Source of the DNA: Toxonevra muliebris
Taxonomy: Eukaryota > Arthropoda > Insecta > Diptera > Pallopteridae
DNA: 64,000 nucleotides
Assembly: GCA_963691655.1 (NCBI GenBank)
Contig: OY829327.1
Span: forward strand, 63,748,079 to 63,812,078
Reading direction: 5' to 3'
Made by a program: the position numbers and the translations under genes. A model generated the notes under the pieces. It was not told where the DNA came from. It worked only from the letters and a program-made list of their open reading frames with translations, and ran no database searches. This document shows, in pieces, positions 11,380 to 22,378 of the stretch; the stretch's first letter is position 1, and each line of letters opens with the position of its first letter.

Positions 11380-11649
11380 TTATATACGCCATGTTTTGGC
11401 AAAAATAGCGTTACATTGACAAAAAGCTGCCAATGCTTTGGATACTTTTAGCTCAACATGAGAACGCCAAAGAAGTTTGGTATCTAGAATGACTCCTAGA
11501 TATTTCACTTCTTGGGATAGCTGAATAGTGACTCCTCTGAGTACTGGTAAAACAAGACCATCAATTTCCCTTCTTCTGGTGAAAAGAATAACACCAGTTT
11601 TAAGAGAGTTATCCGATAGCCCGTTTGAGCAACACCAAGAGTCAATCAT
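11380..11649 (-). pseudogene. LINE RT thumb fragment
   Basis: This continues the RT after the broken YADD block: SWCCSNGLSDNSLKTG, then VKYLGVILD and LWRSHVE. These are the standard non-LTR RT blocks after the catalytic site. Downstream (11290-11375, minus) a further frame resembles the usual AVIQPIITYAS block, cut by a frameshift. Confidence 0.85.
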
Positions 11650-11743
11650 ATTCAGGGCAGTTTGGGTTTTCCCACAAACATACCCTACCGATTGGCCCGT
11701 GATTAAGCATCGGCATAGGCCTGTGTATAGATACCCGACTCAT

Positions 11744-12643
11744 TTAGGGAAACAAGCAGACACCACAGCAGTGGAGAGAGTACGCCCCCTTGGGACATCC
11801 TCTATTCACGCCACAAGTCACGGATTGACCACAATCAGCTTGAACCATCATAAGTCCATGTGACAGCATTGAGCGTATCCAGTTAACAAGAACCGGATCC
11901 ACTCCATGCTGACCTGTTGCATTGCACATGCCGTCAAAAGTCATGTTGTCAAAAGCTCCCTCAATATCAACAAAAATACCAATAGTGTATTCTTTCCTGT
12001 TGAGGGCACGCTCAATTCGACCTACCAAATTTTGCAGGGCCGTCTCACAAGCATGCTGAAATGAAGAGAGAGGATATAACAATAACGACTCACTACGGAT
12101 GCGGTGTTCAACACAGCGCTCAAGACATTTTAGTAAGAAAGACATTATACTAATTGGTCTAAAGCTTTTGGGATTGGTATAGTTGTCCTTTCTAATTTTT
12201 GGAATGAATACAACTTTTACCAACCTCCATTGTTGAGGTATGTGAGCGAGAGCCAAACTGGAGATGAAGATCTTCTTCAAAACCGGTAGCAATTGCACCA
12301 TACCCTCTTTTAGAGCAACTGGGAGTATACCATCCGGACCCGGCGATTTGAAGCTGTCAAAGGAAGCAATAGCAAATCTGATCGCATCTTCATTCGCCAC
12401 TGTCCTGGCAACCCACCAGTTACGCTGCGAAACTGTCGAACTAACCTTCCCTGCTTCCAGAAAAGTGGGATGTTGAACAACAGAGATCTGATTGCTCAGA
12501 AAGTGAGATTCCAGCATTAAGCTGAACATTTCACTTTTTGATTCCGTTAAAGTGTCATCAGATTTTTTTGAGTGAAAACAGCCGGTTGGCTTAACCCTTT
12601 TTGAGGATTTTCGCCTACCTCGCTGTTTCAGACATGGTTTCAA
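11744..12643 (-). pseudogene. LINE reverse transcriptase, fingers/palm fragment
   Basis: About 300 residues with typical non-LTR RT blocks in order: SPGPDGI, then FIPKIRK...PKSFRPISI, the LLKCLERCVEHRI block, FVDIEGAFDNM (first catalytic Asp) and RGCPKGA. The next block should hold the YADD catalytic pair. At about 11707-11717 it reads Tyr-Ala-Asp-Ala and then a stop, with a small deletion moving the downstream sequence to another frame. Both the frame and the catalytic site are therefore damaged. Confidence 0.88.
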
Positions 12644-12738
12644 TACCCCTGCAAAAATTTCTAAAGGAAGCCCTTTTCGAATCTCGAATTAACTTTTTAT
12701 ACTCCTTCTGCTTTTGACGATATAGAGACCAGTGCTCA

Positions 12739-12945
12739 TCAAATTAGTCTTGAGAGCTCTGTTGATAAGTTTTCTCGACTCAACCCACAGGGCTTGCAAT
12801 TCCTTGCTCTATCACGGAGCAGGCATCTTACCAAGAGGCTGGCGAGGGGGACAGGCACGCTCAAAGCTGGTCTGAAGAGCAGAGGTGAGATTTTCCACCG
12901 CTGCTTCCAGACCTCGCTCGTTGCGTAGTTTAGGGGGTAGAGCAC
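12739..12945 (-). pseudogene. LINE linker between endonuclease and RT
   Basis: A basic, Trp/Arg-rich frame between the endonuclease and RT blocks in the right order and strand. It has no independent motif. It is interpreted as the frameshifted linker of the same element. Confidence 0.4.
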
Positions 12946-13076
12946 AGCTTAATAAAGCCAGTTCTACTCTAAACTTTGCCCAATCCGCCTTTTTCGTATT
13001 TCTTATGAGCGTTAAAGGATTAACTTCAACACCATACTTAAACTCGATATATCTGTGGTCTGATAGAGAGTCATCT

Positions 13077-13436
13077 CTAAGGACCTTCCAGTTTGAAATT
13101 GACTTCTACTAGCCTTTCATTAGAAAGAGTTAGGTCAGTAACCTGCTGTCTAGTAGGTGTCACAAAAGTGGGTTGATTCCCAACGTTTTGTATGTTCAAC
13201 CCAGAAGACAGGATGAAGTTGAGAAAATGGGTCCCTCTTACGTTGCACTTGCTGCTGCCCCCGATAACATTCTGTGCATTAGCGTCACAACATAATATGA
13301 GCCCCAAATTCATCCTCTCACAATACTCCACAAATTCAACAACCATCGCTGGCCGTGGTGGTAAAATTGCATCGTATGGAAAGTAGGCAGAAGCAATCGC
13401 AAAATGTTTCCATTCTCGATTGTCCTGAAAACTCAC
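13077..13436 (-). pseudogene. LINE endonuclease (APE-type) fragment
   Basis: The minus-strand frame includes FAIASAYFPYD, then LILCCDANAQN and later TDLTLSN. These correspond to the middle and C-terminal motifs of AP-like endonucleases of non-LTR elements (the CDxNA/SH and TDLTL blocks). The N-terminal catalytic Asn/Glu blocks are not in frame. It continues, frameshifted, into the RT region. Confidence 0.75.
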
Positions 13437-13560
13437 CTCTTGGCTACAAAACTGACCAAGGTGATTGTAAGATGAGGAGATGCTATAAGACAGGTTCGAG
13501 GTCTATTAGAACTCTCATCATATAGAATCGTGCGCCCCCTTAATTCACCAAGTTCACAGA

Positions 13561-14718
13561 TGCCACAGATGTAAAAAATGCCAAAAGTAAGTGAAAGGCT
13601 AAAATTTAATAAACTTTGAGAATAAGTTCAGTTTTATAATTATAATTTAAAAATAATTTTGCTCTTACTTCTTCCATTTTTTATATAATTTTCTGTTGTA
13701 CAACAAAAAACAGCTCGCAGGTACTCAGGATTGTATTCACAAACGCCTAAGTTTACGAAGTCATTTGCGCATAAAAATCATCGAGCATTCAAATTGTGCA
13801 AATGAATTATCATACAATATTTGATAGTTCTTTTGCGAGCTAATGGACTTATATGGTTTGCGAGTTTACATGAATACACATTATTAAAATTTTACATTTC
13901 AAATAAATTCATATAGTATGTTGCAGCGAAGTATAGTCACAATTCTAAAATGTTACATACATATATGTAGTTACCACATTTTCTAAGTTAAAATAATCAA
14001 AGAAAATAAATGTTCGTAAGATTTAACACAATCGCAAAATTATAGTAGTTTTGCGTTACATGATTGGTTCAGATAGTACATAGTAGAGGTCTGCACAAAT
14101 TCATTTGTAATTGCAGAGTACACGTGTACATTAGAAGTAGGTACACTTATTCGAAGTACCACAAAATAAAAATAGATACACATTTTAGAGAACAACAAAA
14201 TCGTCAAGTAAGTACCAGTAATGAAATTTCCAAATTTCAAATTGTACTTAATTTATCAAAAAAGTTGTACCTATTTAGCGTGAATGTACCTAAAAAATGG
14301 TTTATCGCTTTTGTACGAAATTTAATTTTTTATTAAAAGTTAACAAATAAAAAAAAGTAAATAAAACATGAAAACGATACTTGTTATATAACTGTTGTAA
14401 TTCACTTTCTTTGATTTATCCATTTATCATTTATATTCCATAATATAAATAAAATTGTTTGTATTAAAAATACAGTGGTTGGCTTCTTTAAGTTAAATTA
14501 TTGCAGCACATATACAGGGTCACAAAATCGATTACAAATAATTACTTTTTTAGGCACTACAAATTGGAAACTAAGAGAGGAGAAAAGTTTTAAGACATCT
14601 AGATGAACACAAGGAGAAAACAAATTCTTAAATCTGATAATATATAAAGTCGCGCATTGGTCGTGAAAGTTCCGAAATTTTGATCACAATTTTCGATTTT
14701 TCAAAAATATTCAGCCAA
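13561..14718. other. AT-rich spacer
   Basis: No gene. About 14090-14290 contains several GTACCTAC/GTAGGTAC-like words and 14980-15120 contains others, suggesting ends of an old element. I could not find a matching pair of ends or target duplication. Confidence 0.35.
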
Positions 14719-14968
14719 AATTAGTTTCAAAGCTCTGTTATTGCTGTTTATAAAAGGAAAAATACATAATGCAAAGAAAACTTTCTAAATCGGACAATGT
14801 TTATTAATAGGGTCAAAGTCATAAGAAGTTTACATTTCATAAAGTTTTTGTTAAATTTCAAAAAACTTCTTATGACACCAATAAAATTTATTCAATTTGG
14901 AAAATTCTTTTTGCAATATTTTTCCCCTTATAAACAGCAATAACAAAGCTGTCAGCTTTGAAGTTAAG
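14719..14968. repeat. Long hairpin with arms of about 100 nt
   Basis: The left arm (from TTTCAAAGCTCTGTTATTGC at about 14725) is inverted in the right arm (ending GCAATAACAAAGCTGTCAGC). Matching words run inward to AAGTCATAAGAAGTTT and AAACTTCTTATGAC around a loop of about 35 nt. The arms are imperfect, with a 7-nt insertion near the base. Non-coding. It is either a fold-back MITE or a transcript able to form a long hairpin. Confidence 0.7.
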
Positions 14969-15221
14969 CAATACAGTACAGGCAAACTAAATTTTAGTAG
15001 GTACTTAGTACAAAATATTTTTTTTGTAATTAAGTTTTAAATTTATTTTAGCCTTGCAGTTTGAAAAAGTCGGAAAAAGGTGCAATTGTACCTACTTTTT
15101 CATCACTGGTAAGTACTATTCACTGGTTGCTATTCGGCTGTGCTCGCTGCTAACGAATACCTGTTCCTCTTTTTCTCTTATCCGAACATACCGAGAGCGA
15201 TCATGTGGAGTATGTTGCGAC

Positions 15222-18071
15222 CTGTGATGTTACATTAAAAAGGCAAAATTACTGTCTCCTTCCAAAAAAAATTACGTTTTTTCAGACAAAATTACTGTAC
15301 GTTTGAAAAAAAAAATCTAGATTAATAAAAACACCATATTTTTATTGAAAAAGAGACAAAACATTTATTCGTTACATTAAAAAAAAAAACAATTTATGTT
15401 TTCAGGCTTATAGTATGTACATACTTATATATATAAAAAATAATACATTGTCATAAAAAACGAACTTTTAACTTTTTTTCATGCATACACATTTAATATA
15501 GGAATATATAATTATTATTGCATTTCAGAATCAACTTTTTTAAAATCATAAGTATATTTTTAAAAACAGAAAAATTAAAAGTTTTATACAAAACATGAAC
15601 TTTTTGTTTCATAAGTACTACATACACACATAATTTATTACATTCAATTAGGAACTTTTAAGGTTTCAAAATGATTTTAATTGGTATGATGGTCATACAC
15701 AGTTTTACTTAACAATTGAAAGTGATTGTTTTCAAAAGTGATATTACCACAATCCCTTCATTTTCATCAATAAAATTTTTCGAAAGTAAAATACCATCTA
15801 ATGAGGATGTATCCAACATATTTCTTATTTTGGTTTTGTTTAAATTGATTATGGAAAAAATTCTTTCTACTATTGCCGAACTATGTGACAAGGAAAATAT
15901 ATGTTTCAGTAACTTTTTGAGATGTGGAGTCATTAAGGAATCATCACCTTTCTTTAAATCAAAAACATTTTTCCAAAATTCCATAATATCATCTTTTTCA
16001 ATATTTGTCAAATTTCTAACAAGACGGAATTCATTATCCAAATCATTTAGTTCATCTTCTGTTATGACATGGGGAAAACGTGCAGCTAATGGTGCAATAG
16101 ATACATTTTCATTGAAATATAAATATAATTCAAAATGTTAAGTTTAAAAACATGTGTTTCTTGAGTCCCAATCGGAAATCGTTTTTTTATTAGTAAAATA
16201 CCTTCAATATAGAAATTCAGGCAAAAAGTTTTCTGCTTCAACATCCAAAACGTTTTCTAAAAAATATGCGTTTAATCTTCCTCCTAGGTATACTTTTTTT
16301 AAAGGTAGGTGAAATTCGGTGTCAGCGAAATTTAAATTACCAATTAAATTATTATTTATATATTTAGGATCAATCAAATTTTCTAAAATTGTGATATAAG
16401 TAAGACTAATTCGTTCGTAAAGTACATGGATTCTTACTTTTTCACTTTGCTTTTCTGTGTTTAAGTTAGTAAAAAGCGGAAGAATGTATTCCAAAAACTC
16501 CAAATATAACTTAGTCAGCGAATTTTCAAACCACTCGAATATGTTTTCTGCTGAACTAATTTTATTTATTTGTGATTCGACTTTGAAATACATTTTGAGG
16601 GCTATAAAATGATTTAAAACTCTTTTAACACAATTAACTATTGATAGCTTCAGCGTTTCTGAAGGGTGAATCATTTTTTGAGGTTTTAGGTGCCACACCT
16701 TCTGAAATGTACTAAGCTCAAAGGTTCTTTTAGGACTATAACTTATGAAGTTATATACATTTCGCAACCCTTTTTCTAACGATTCTGGAAGGTTTGAGCA
16801 AGCGTATGAAGCACATAGATGAAAGGAATGGCAAACACATTTTATATTAAATAAAGATGGAATAATTTCCTTAAATCTTGAACAAAAAGAGTTATGTTGC
16901 CCGGTCATATTATTTGTACCATCTGCTGCAAATCCAATTAAATTTTCTTTGTATGGGATGTTGTTTTGATGGAAAAAGGAAAAGATTCAGCAGTCGCTTC
17001 AGTCACCTCAATCAACCCCAAAAACTTGTCTTCAGCCTTAAAAGTTACATCAGTGAAAAGGCTAACAACTAAAGCCAACTGCTTCAAGTTTCCTACATCG
17101 GTGGATTCGTCAATTATAAGCGAAAATATATTTTGTTGTAAACGACTTATTAGTTTATGCCTTTCACATTTGCCTAAAACATTTTTTACAATCATAGTTT
17201 GCTTTATACCGTGATGATGAATTTTCAATAGATTTACAATTAAAGAAATCCTTTTCAATAACGCGCACAAATCGGGAGCTGTATTAAAAGCGAGATTATG
17301 CTTTACAATAAAGCTGGCAATAAGGAGCTCAGATTCTTGCGCTTACCGCCGACTCTGATAACATCACAAATCGAGGTTTGTTTTTAAGGGAATTCTCATT
17401 TTTAATGTGACGTAGACTTTGAGCGTTGTTTTTAATTTCCCTCATACCAACTTTTCCATCAAATCGACAAATTTAGCATCTATAAAAAAACCTTTTGGGC
17501 AGATTTGAAGGTGTTTTCTCACGAAATGCAATACTTCTGTATTCTTCTTTTGTATTTATCATCCGAGCATTCTTCTGAGCTCATTTTTTCTGCAAAAATG
17601 ATAAGCTTTTATATGCAATCACTATACAAATGTATTTAATTTCATTCAATTTAGTACCTGTTTTTTAAAAGATGTACATTTATGTTTAAAAGATGCTTCG
17701 ACCCCTGTATATTTACGCAGCGAAGACAAATTTCTCACGAAGCACGCGAACCAAAAACAGAAAACGCTTTGATCGCCATTACATTTATGCAGTGATTAAA
17801 TGTGGGGTAGGTACCACACAGAGTTGATTTTTTATTTTCTGAAGGGCAACCTCGCAAAAAGTAATAAAGCAAAAGCTAGTAGTTTTCCCGAGTCCAAAAA
17901 TTATTAAGTTTAGCTTGTGTGTTAAGGATTTCTGTTGCATTTTTAAAATGACTGTGTTTTTGTCAATTTTTACCCTACATTTTTGAAATTACGTTACTTT
18001 TCTGAGCAATTACTGTCCTACTGTACGCTATACCGTACAAAAACGTAATTACTGTACGTGTAAAATCTCTG
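15222..18071 (-). mobile_element. hAT transposon H1 with decayed transposase
   Basis: The ends read CTGTGATGTTACA (left) and TGTAAAATCTCTG (right), i.e. degenerate inverted repeats of the hAT YAGNG type. They are flanked by GTTGCGAC (15214-15221) and GTCGCGAC (18072-18079), 7 of 8 identical, the 8-bp duplication hAT elements make. ACGTAATTACTGTA-like words repeat under both ends. The interior carries a minus-strand hAT transposase broken by stops. It is an autonomous-type element now dead. Confidence 0.85.
15709..17600 (-). pseudogene. hAT transposase (ZBED/ZNF862-like), fragmented
   Basis: Minus-strand pieces in order: a degraded BED-like region (17330-17600); 16938-17270 with IFSLIIDESTDVGNLKQLAL, the first catalytic Asp block of hAT transposases; 16204-16908 with KCVCHSFHLCASYA, the conserved C-H-x-H-like block before the insertion domain; and 15709-16041 with LLKHIFSLSHSSAIVERIFS, the C-terminal dimerisation region. 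Frames are separated by stops and short indels. Similar protein architecture is found in insect hAT families and domesticated ZBED genes. The flanking TSD shows this one is a transposon copy. Confidence 0.85.
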
Positions 18072-18079
18072 GTCGCGAC

Positions 18080-18349
18080 AGCAAAACTGCACGTTGTACT
18101 TTATGTACAACTTTCAGTTTGACAAATATACATAAAGTGTGGTTATGCTGAATTCTTGCAGTTGCATTTATTCTTATCGGCTTTTGATGTGTAATAATGT
18201 GTAGATAATCACAAAGTAAGTTTATTTAAAATTATAATAATATAAAAAAAAAACAATTAATTAGAACTACTTAATAAACACATTTTTTCTCAATAATAAA
18301 GTAATAATAAAGGCATCAAAATAGACAAGAATAATAATAATGATGTGAA
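18080..18349. other. AT-rich junction between hAT H1 and the Gypsy fragment
   Basis: Contains the point where the Gypsy element is cut off (about 18350). No LTR matching 27878-28121 was found here. Confidence 0.4.
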
Positions 18350-18359
18350 AGTAAAAATT

Positions 18360-18590
18360 TTTCACGTGTTTCATATACGGGTGGTGTAATTTTAAAGGGT
18401 AATTTGTGAGAAATATGATCACTCTTACAATTATTACATAATTCGCATTCGTTAATTATTTTTGTGATTTCTTTGACGTAGTTAGGATAATAATATTTAT
18501 TTTTAAAACATTTTACAACTTTTTCTATGCCTTGGTGAAGCCCCTCAAGGTGAATCTCAACTATTTTTGTTCCAAAAGAAGGGTAATCTT
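18360..18590 (-). pseudogene. Gypsy integrase, zinc-binding N-terminal fragment
   Basis: In a different minus-strand frame from pol, the sequence reads H-x4-GLHQGIEKV then YYYPNYVKEIT and CELCNNCKSDH. This is the HHCC zinc domain at the start of retroviral-type integrases. The catalytic core (DDE) is absent: the element ends at about 18350. A degraded linker (18600-18790) separates it from the pol stop. Confidence 0.75.
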
Positions 18591-18793
18591 CAATTGTTTC
18601 TAACTCTTTAGTTGATCTGAGTACTTTAAATCGCTTAGTATTAATAGTGTTTTATAGACGTTTTGAAATACTACAAAATCTTCATCGTTAGGCATGAATA
18701 TTGTCGTATTGTTATTTAGCAAATGAGTTTTAATTGTTTCTTTAGCAAAATCTGTAGATAATACACTATATGCAAATTATCACCGTAAGGTTA

Positions 18794-20778
18794 TTATTGA
18801 ATATTTTTTTTGGTATATTTATCATTTTGATCCCCTCTTATCAATTTAAGTTGATGTTTAAACACATTTATAGGTCTTTCGGTTATTGGAATATAATTAC
18901 CACTGTCTTCATAAGCTGAATGAACTGTAGCTACGTTCGAAATGTTCTCTTCATTAATATTGCATTCCTCAATTTGCACACGAGATAAAGCATCAGCCAC
19001 AAGATTCTCTTTACCTGGAACATACTTAATATCGAAATCGTATTCGCTTAATTTAATTTTCCACCTTTGGAGTTTCATGTTTGGTTCTTTCAGATTATGA
19101 AGCCATTGCAGTGGTCTATGATCGCTATTTATGAGAAATTTTCTACCATATAAATATGACCTGAAATATTTTGTTGCCCACACAATTGCTAACAGCTCTT
19201 TTTCTGTCGCCGAATAATCTAACTCATGTTCATTGAGTGTACGGCTAGCAAAACAAATTGGGTGACCTAGTTGGCTTAGTACAGCACCTAATGCTACATT
19301 TGGAGCGTCGGTAGTAAATACAAATCGCTTTTCATAATTTGGGTATGCTAGTATTGGGTCTTGGGTTACTAGTAGTTTTATAGTATCTACTGCTTTTATA
19401 AATTCTTTTTTAGAACTATCAATTTTATTTCCTTTTTTCAGGCAACTTGTTAAGGGCTTGGTTATCTTCGAAAAATCCTTTATATACTTTCTATAAAACC
19501 CTGTCAATCCTAAAAATTGCTTTATTTCCTTTTCTGTCGTAGGTAAGGGGTATTTTAAAATTGCATCAATTTTATTGGGATTGGGTTTTATACCTGAGGA
19601 AACGATATGACCAAGAAACTCCGTTTCTTTTTTTAAAAATTCACACTGGTCAATTTGCATTTTCAGATTGGCTTCAGCAAGTTTTTGGAAAACTCTATCG
19701 AGCGATTCGATATGTTCCTGAAGCGATGTACTATAAACAATTATATCGTCCAAATAAACTAAGCAATCCTTTCCTATTAGGCCTTCCAATACACTATTCA
19801 TCAGCCTTTGGAACGTTGCCGGCGCATTTTTTAGCCCAAATGGCATTCTTAAAAATTCAAAGTGACCGCTTCGCGTGGAAAATGCTGTTTTGTGCATATC
19901 AACAGGATCCATTTCAATTTGATGGAACCCTTTAGCTAAGTCTATCGTTGTGAAATACATGCATCTACCAAGTTTATCTAGTATTTCATCCATAATCGGG
20001 ATAGGGTATTTGTCATCAACAGTAATGTTGTTTAACTTTCGATAGTCGACCACTATTCTCCACTTCGCGCTACCTGAGGCATCTTGTTTTTTTGGAACGA
20101 CCCAAATTGGTGCAGAATATGGAGAACTGCTATGACAAATGATATTCTGGTCTAGCATTTCTTTAATTTGTCTATCCACTTCCGTTTTATGGATTTCCGG
20201 GTATCGATACGACTTAACGTAAATTGGGTCTTCATTAATTGTTTTAATTTGATGTTTTACATTATGTGTGAAAGATAATTTTTCTTCAGCGCTATAAAAC
20301 AAATTTTTATATTTATTCAAAAACCCTTTCAGTTTACTTGATTCTTCTTGGTTTAAATGATTAAGTCTAAAACAGCTTTCATTTTTATTTTCATTATTAT
20401 TTAACTCTGTGGGTAATTTATTGCAATTATTAGAATTAACACTTGTGTGGTTGTTATTGAGAAATGCATGAATTTTTCCTTTTAAAATAATAACATAATC
20501 ATTGAAATTGATAACAGCATTAAGCTGGTGGAGTATATCATACCCCAACAGCCCATCATAATTATTTGAAAAGTTATAAACATAGAATTTCAGTTTGTTT
20601 TTGCTATTGGATTCAAAAATTTCCTGAATTTTATTTAGAGTAATTTCTCCTGTCGCTGTCAATAAGGTAAGTGGTTTCACTTTAACTGTGCTTTTTGTTA
20701 CCATATTAGGCCTAATTATACTGACGGACGAACCCGTATCAATTAGAAATTTTAAATATTTATTTTCAATTTTAGTTC
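18794..20778 (-). CDS. Gypsy pol: protease, reverse transcriptase, RNase H
   Basis: The frame enters at about 20778, overlapping the end of gag, rather than at the first Met at 20704. The protease motif LIDTGSSVS lies upstream of that Met. RT blocks follow: RIVVDYRKLNN, TIDLAKGFHQIEM, FLRMPFGLKNAPATFQ and the catalytic YLDDIIVYS. RNase H keeps its acidic residues (FTTDAPNVALGAVL, ATEKELLAIVW, NSDHRPLQWL). The frame stops after KKNIQ, where an intact element would continue into integrase. All catalytic sites of the three enzymes appear intact, but integrase is frameshifted and cut off. Confidence 0.9.
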
Positions 20779-21803
20779 AATTGTGGGTAATCTTCCGAGG
20801 CTTCGAATATAAAATTTGTCGGTTCCTGTTCCATTGGTCTGGGGGCACCGTATCGCCTTATCCTTGATTGATTAGAATTGGCCTCACCCGGTCTTCTAGT
20901 TTGTTGAGTGTTTGTTCTTTGTATATGATTTGGATTCAAATTTGTGTTAGTAAAATTGTTAGCATTATTTAATGGCAAATTTATACGTGGAAAATTATTT
21001 TGCCCGTTCGGGTTGACGTTATTAGAGTAATTTGTTTGATTTAAAAGAGGTCTATTTCCTTGGTAATTATTAGAATATAAATAAGTAGGAAGAAATTGAT
21101 TGCCATTAGAAACTCCAACGTATTCCATTCCGTTGTTATTCGGGTAAAAAGTTTTATTTTTTTGAGAAAAAGGGTTTTGGCTGTGTTTAGTTTTTGCTAA
21201 CAATTTTTCGTCATTGTAAATATTATTTTCTTTTAAGATTCTTATAGCAGACTTAAGATCGGTAGCTAAATTAGCATTAATTAATGCGGTCAAATGGTTA
21301 GGCAGCTCTCTTTTCAGGGTTTGTAAACTAATTTGGTCTAACTCTTTGTTTATGAATACTTTAGTAAAATTAGTTTCATTTTTTAATTTAATGCAATCTC
21401 TAACTTTGCAAACCCCTATATTAATTTCATCACATAACAAGTTCACACAATTCTTAAATTTAATTTTGCTAATTTCTAAAATAAGTGTTGAGACTGGAGT
21501 GTGTTCACCAAACTCATCAATCAGCAGCTGTCTTACAAGATCCAATGCAGAATCACGGAGTGTTCGTAGAATGCAGTTAAAGTATAACGTCCTTTCCTCG
21601 TTAGGGATTTCGTTTATTGGTGGTATAATACCGTCAATACTATTAACGTATAGTGCTAAATAGTTTGGTTCACCACTAAAAGGTTGAATAGTTTGTAAAG
21701 CTATTTCGCGTTTTTCTCTTATTTCAGTCATTTTTTTAGTTCTGATTGTATCTATGCTTAACGAATTTAGTTTACTGTTAATACTTTCTAGCTCTTCGTC
21801 CAT
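20772..21803 (-). CDS. Gypsy gag protein
   Basis: A 343-residue open frame starting with Met and ending in an Asn-rich, low-complexity C-terminal half (residues about 215-320) and a short acidic tail. There is no zinc knuckle. This suits the gag of the 17.6/297 group, which bind RNA through basic/Asn-rich tails and end in a similar Glu-Asp-Tyr-Pro motif. The N-terminal helical half would form the capsid. The stop overlaps the start of the pol frame, which is entered by frameshifting in this group. Full length and intact. Confidence 0.8.
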   Translation of the reverse strand: MDEELESINSKLNSLSIDTIRTKKMTEIREKREIALQTIQPFSGEPNYLALYVNSIDGIIPPINEIPNEERTLYFNCILRTLRDSALDLVRQLLIDEFGEHTPVSTLILEISKIKFKNCVNLLCDEINIGVCKVRDCIKLKNETNFTKVFINKELDQISLQTLKRELPNHLTALINANLATDLKSAIRILKENNIYNDEKLLAKTKHSQNPFSQKNKTFYPNNNGMEYVGVSNGNQFLPTYLYSNNYQGNRPLLNQTNYSNNVNPNGQNNFPRINLPLNNANNFTNTNLNPNHIQRTNTQQTRRPGEANSNQSRIRRYGAPRPMEQEPTNFIFEASEDYPQLN

Positions 21804-21829
21804 TAAGAGAAAATAATTTACTTCTCTTT

Positions 21830-22071
21830 TTCTTTTGTTTTTTTTTTCAGTTTATTTTAGTTATTATTTTTTTGTCTTTGTTTAACAGTTGCTTGTTCTT
21901 TTCTGTTGTTGCACCGATATTTATCAGGTGATAATACACTAGTTAAGCTTGTTCTTCTATTGTTGTAATGTTATATTCTATTGTTGTAATGTTATATTTC
22001 TTTTTGTTTTTTTTTTTTCAATATTATCAGATTAACGCGTGGTTCGGAGAATGTTTCTACTTGTTGCTAAG
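21830..22071 (-). other. Gypsy leader, gag-proximal part
   Basis: Non-coding T-rich + strand sequence between gag and the BEL insertion. It contains a short direct repeat (TTGTTGTAATGTTATAT, twice at about 21960-22000). It ends with CTAAG at 22067-22071, the target duplicated by BEL. Confidence 0.7.
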
Positions 22072-22378
22072 TGTATAATTCGGAGATGAATTATATTTTT
22101 TGAAATGAAAAACACGGTGGAAAGTCGGTTTTAAATTATAAATTGTTTATTAGGATGGAAATAGAAAATTTAAATTATACAAAAATAGAAAATTCTGGAA
22201 GATAGCGACCGGCACTTGAGAGATATTCATAAGAATAGAAAATATAATATAGAAAAGGATAGAACGGGAGAATTGAGTAGGAAGAGAAACTGAGAATAGA
22301 AATAGAAAAAAGAGTGTTGGGAAAGGGTCCACACATAGAAAGAAATAGAATAGAAATTAAGAAGTAGTGGCTTAAACA
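22072..22378 (-). repeat. BEL 3' LTR
   Basis: 307 bp matching the 5' LTR. The long BEL frame runs into it and stops at 22227, giving a C-terminal stretch of about 50 hydrophobic residues that is LTR-encoded and probably not functional. Confidence 0.93.

Larger units (their letters stand above)
10642..13560 (-). mobile_element. Non-LTR retrotransposon with APE, RT and RNase H (I/LOA-like), decayed
   Basis: Read on the minus strand, pieces occur in the order expected for a LINE ORF2: endonuclease (13077-13436), RT (11744-12643), RT thumb (11380-11649), RNase H end with a C-terminal C-x2-C...H...C motif (10811-11305). A 20-nt T run at 10644-10663 is the poly(A) tail on the minus strand and marks the 3' end. 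The combination APE-RT-RNase H is typical of the I, LOA and related clades. ORF1 is absent, so the copy is 5'-truncated, which is usual. Frames are broken by stops and small deletions, so it is inactive. Confidence 0.8.

Noticed and set aside
14060..15120. Another possible hAT, with AGAGGTCTGCAC at one end and CATCACTG at the other
   Set aside because: The ends do not match as inverted repeats and the 8-bp flanks agree at only about five positions.
18080..18350. 3' LTR of the Gypsy element
   Set aside because: No similarity to 27878-28121, and the element stops inside integrase, so it is truncated.
19561..19935. 124-codon + strand frame opposite the Gypsy pol
   Set aside because: An antisense shadow of the conserved RT coding sequence.
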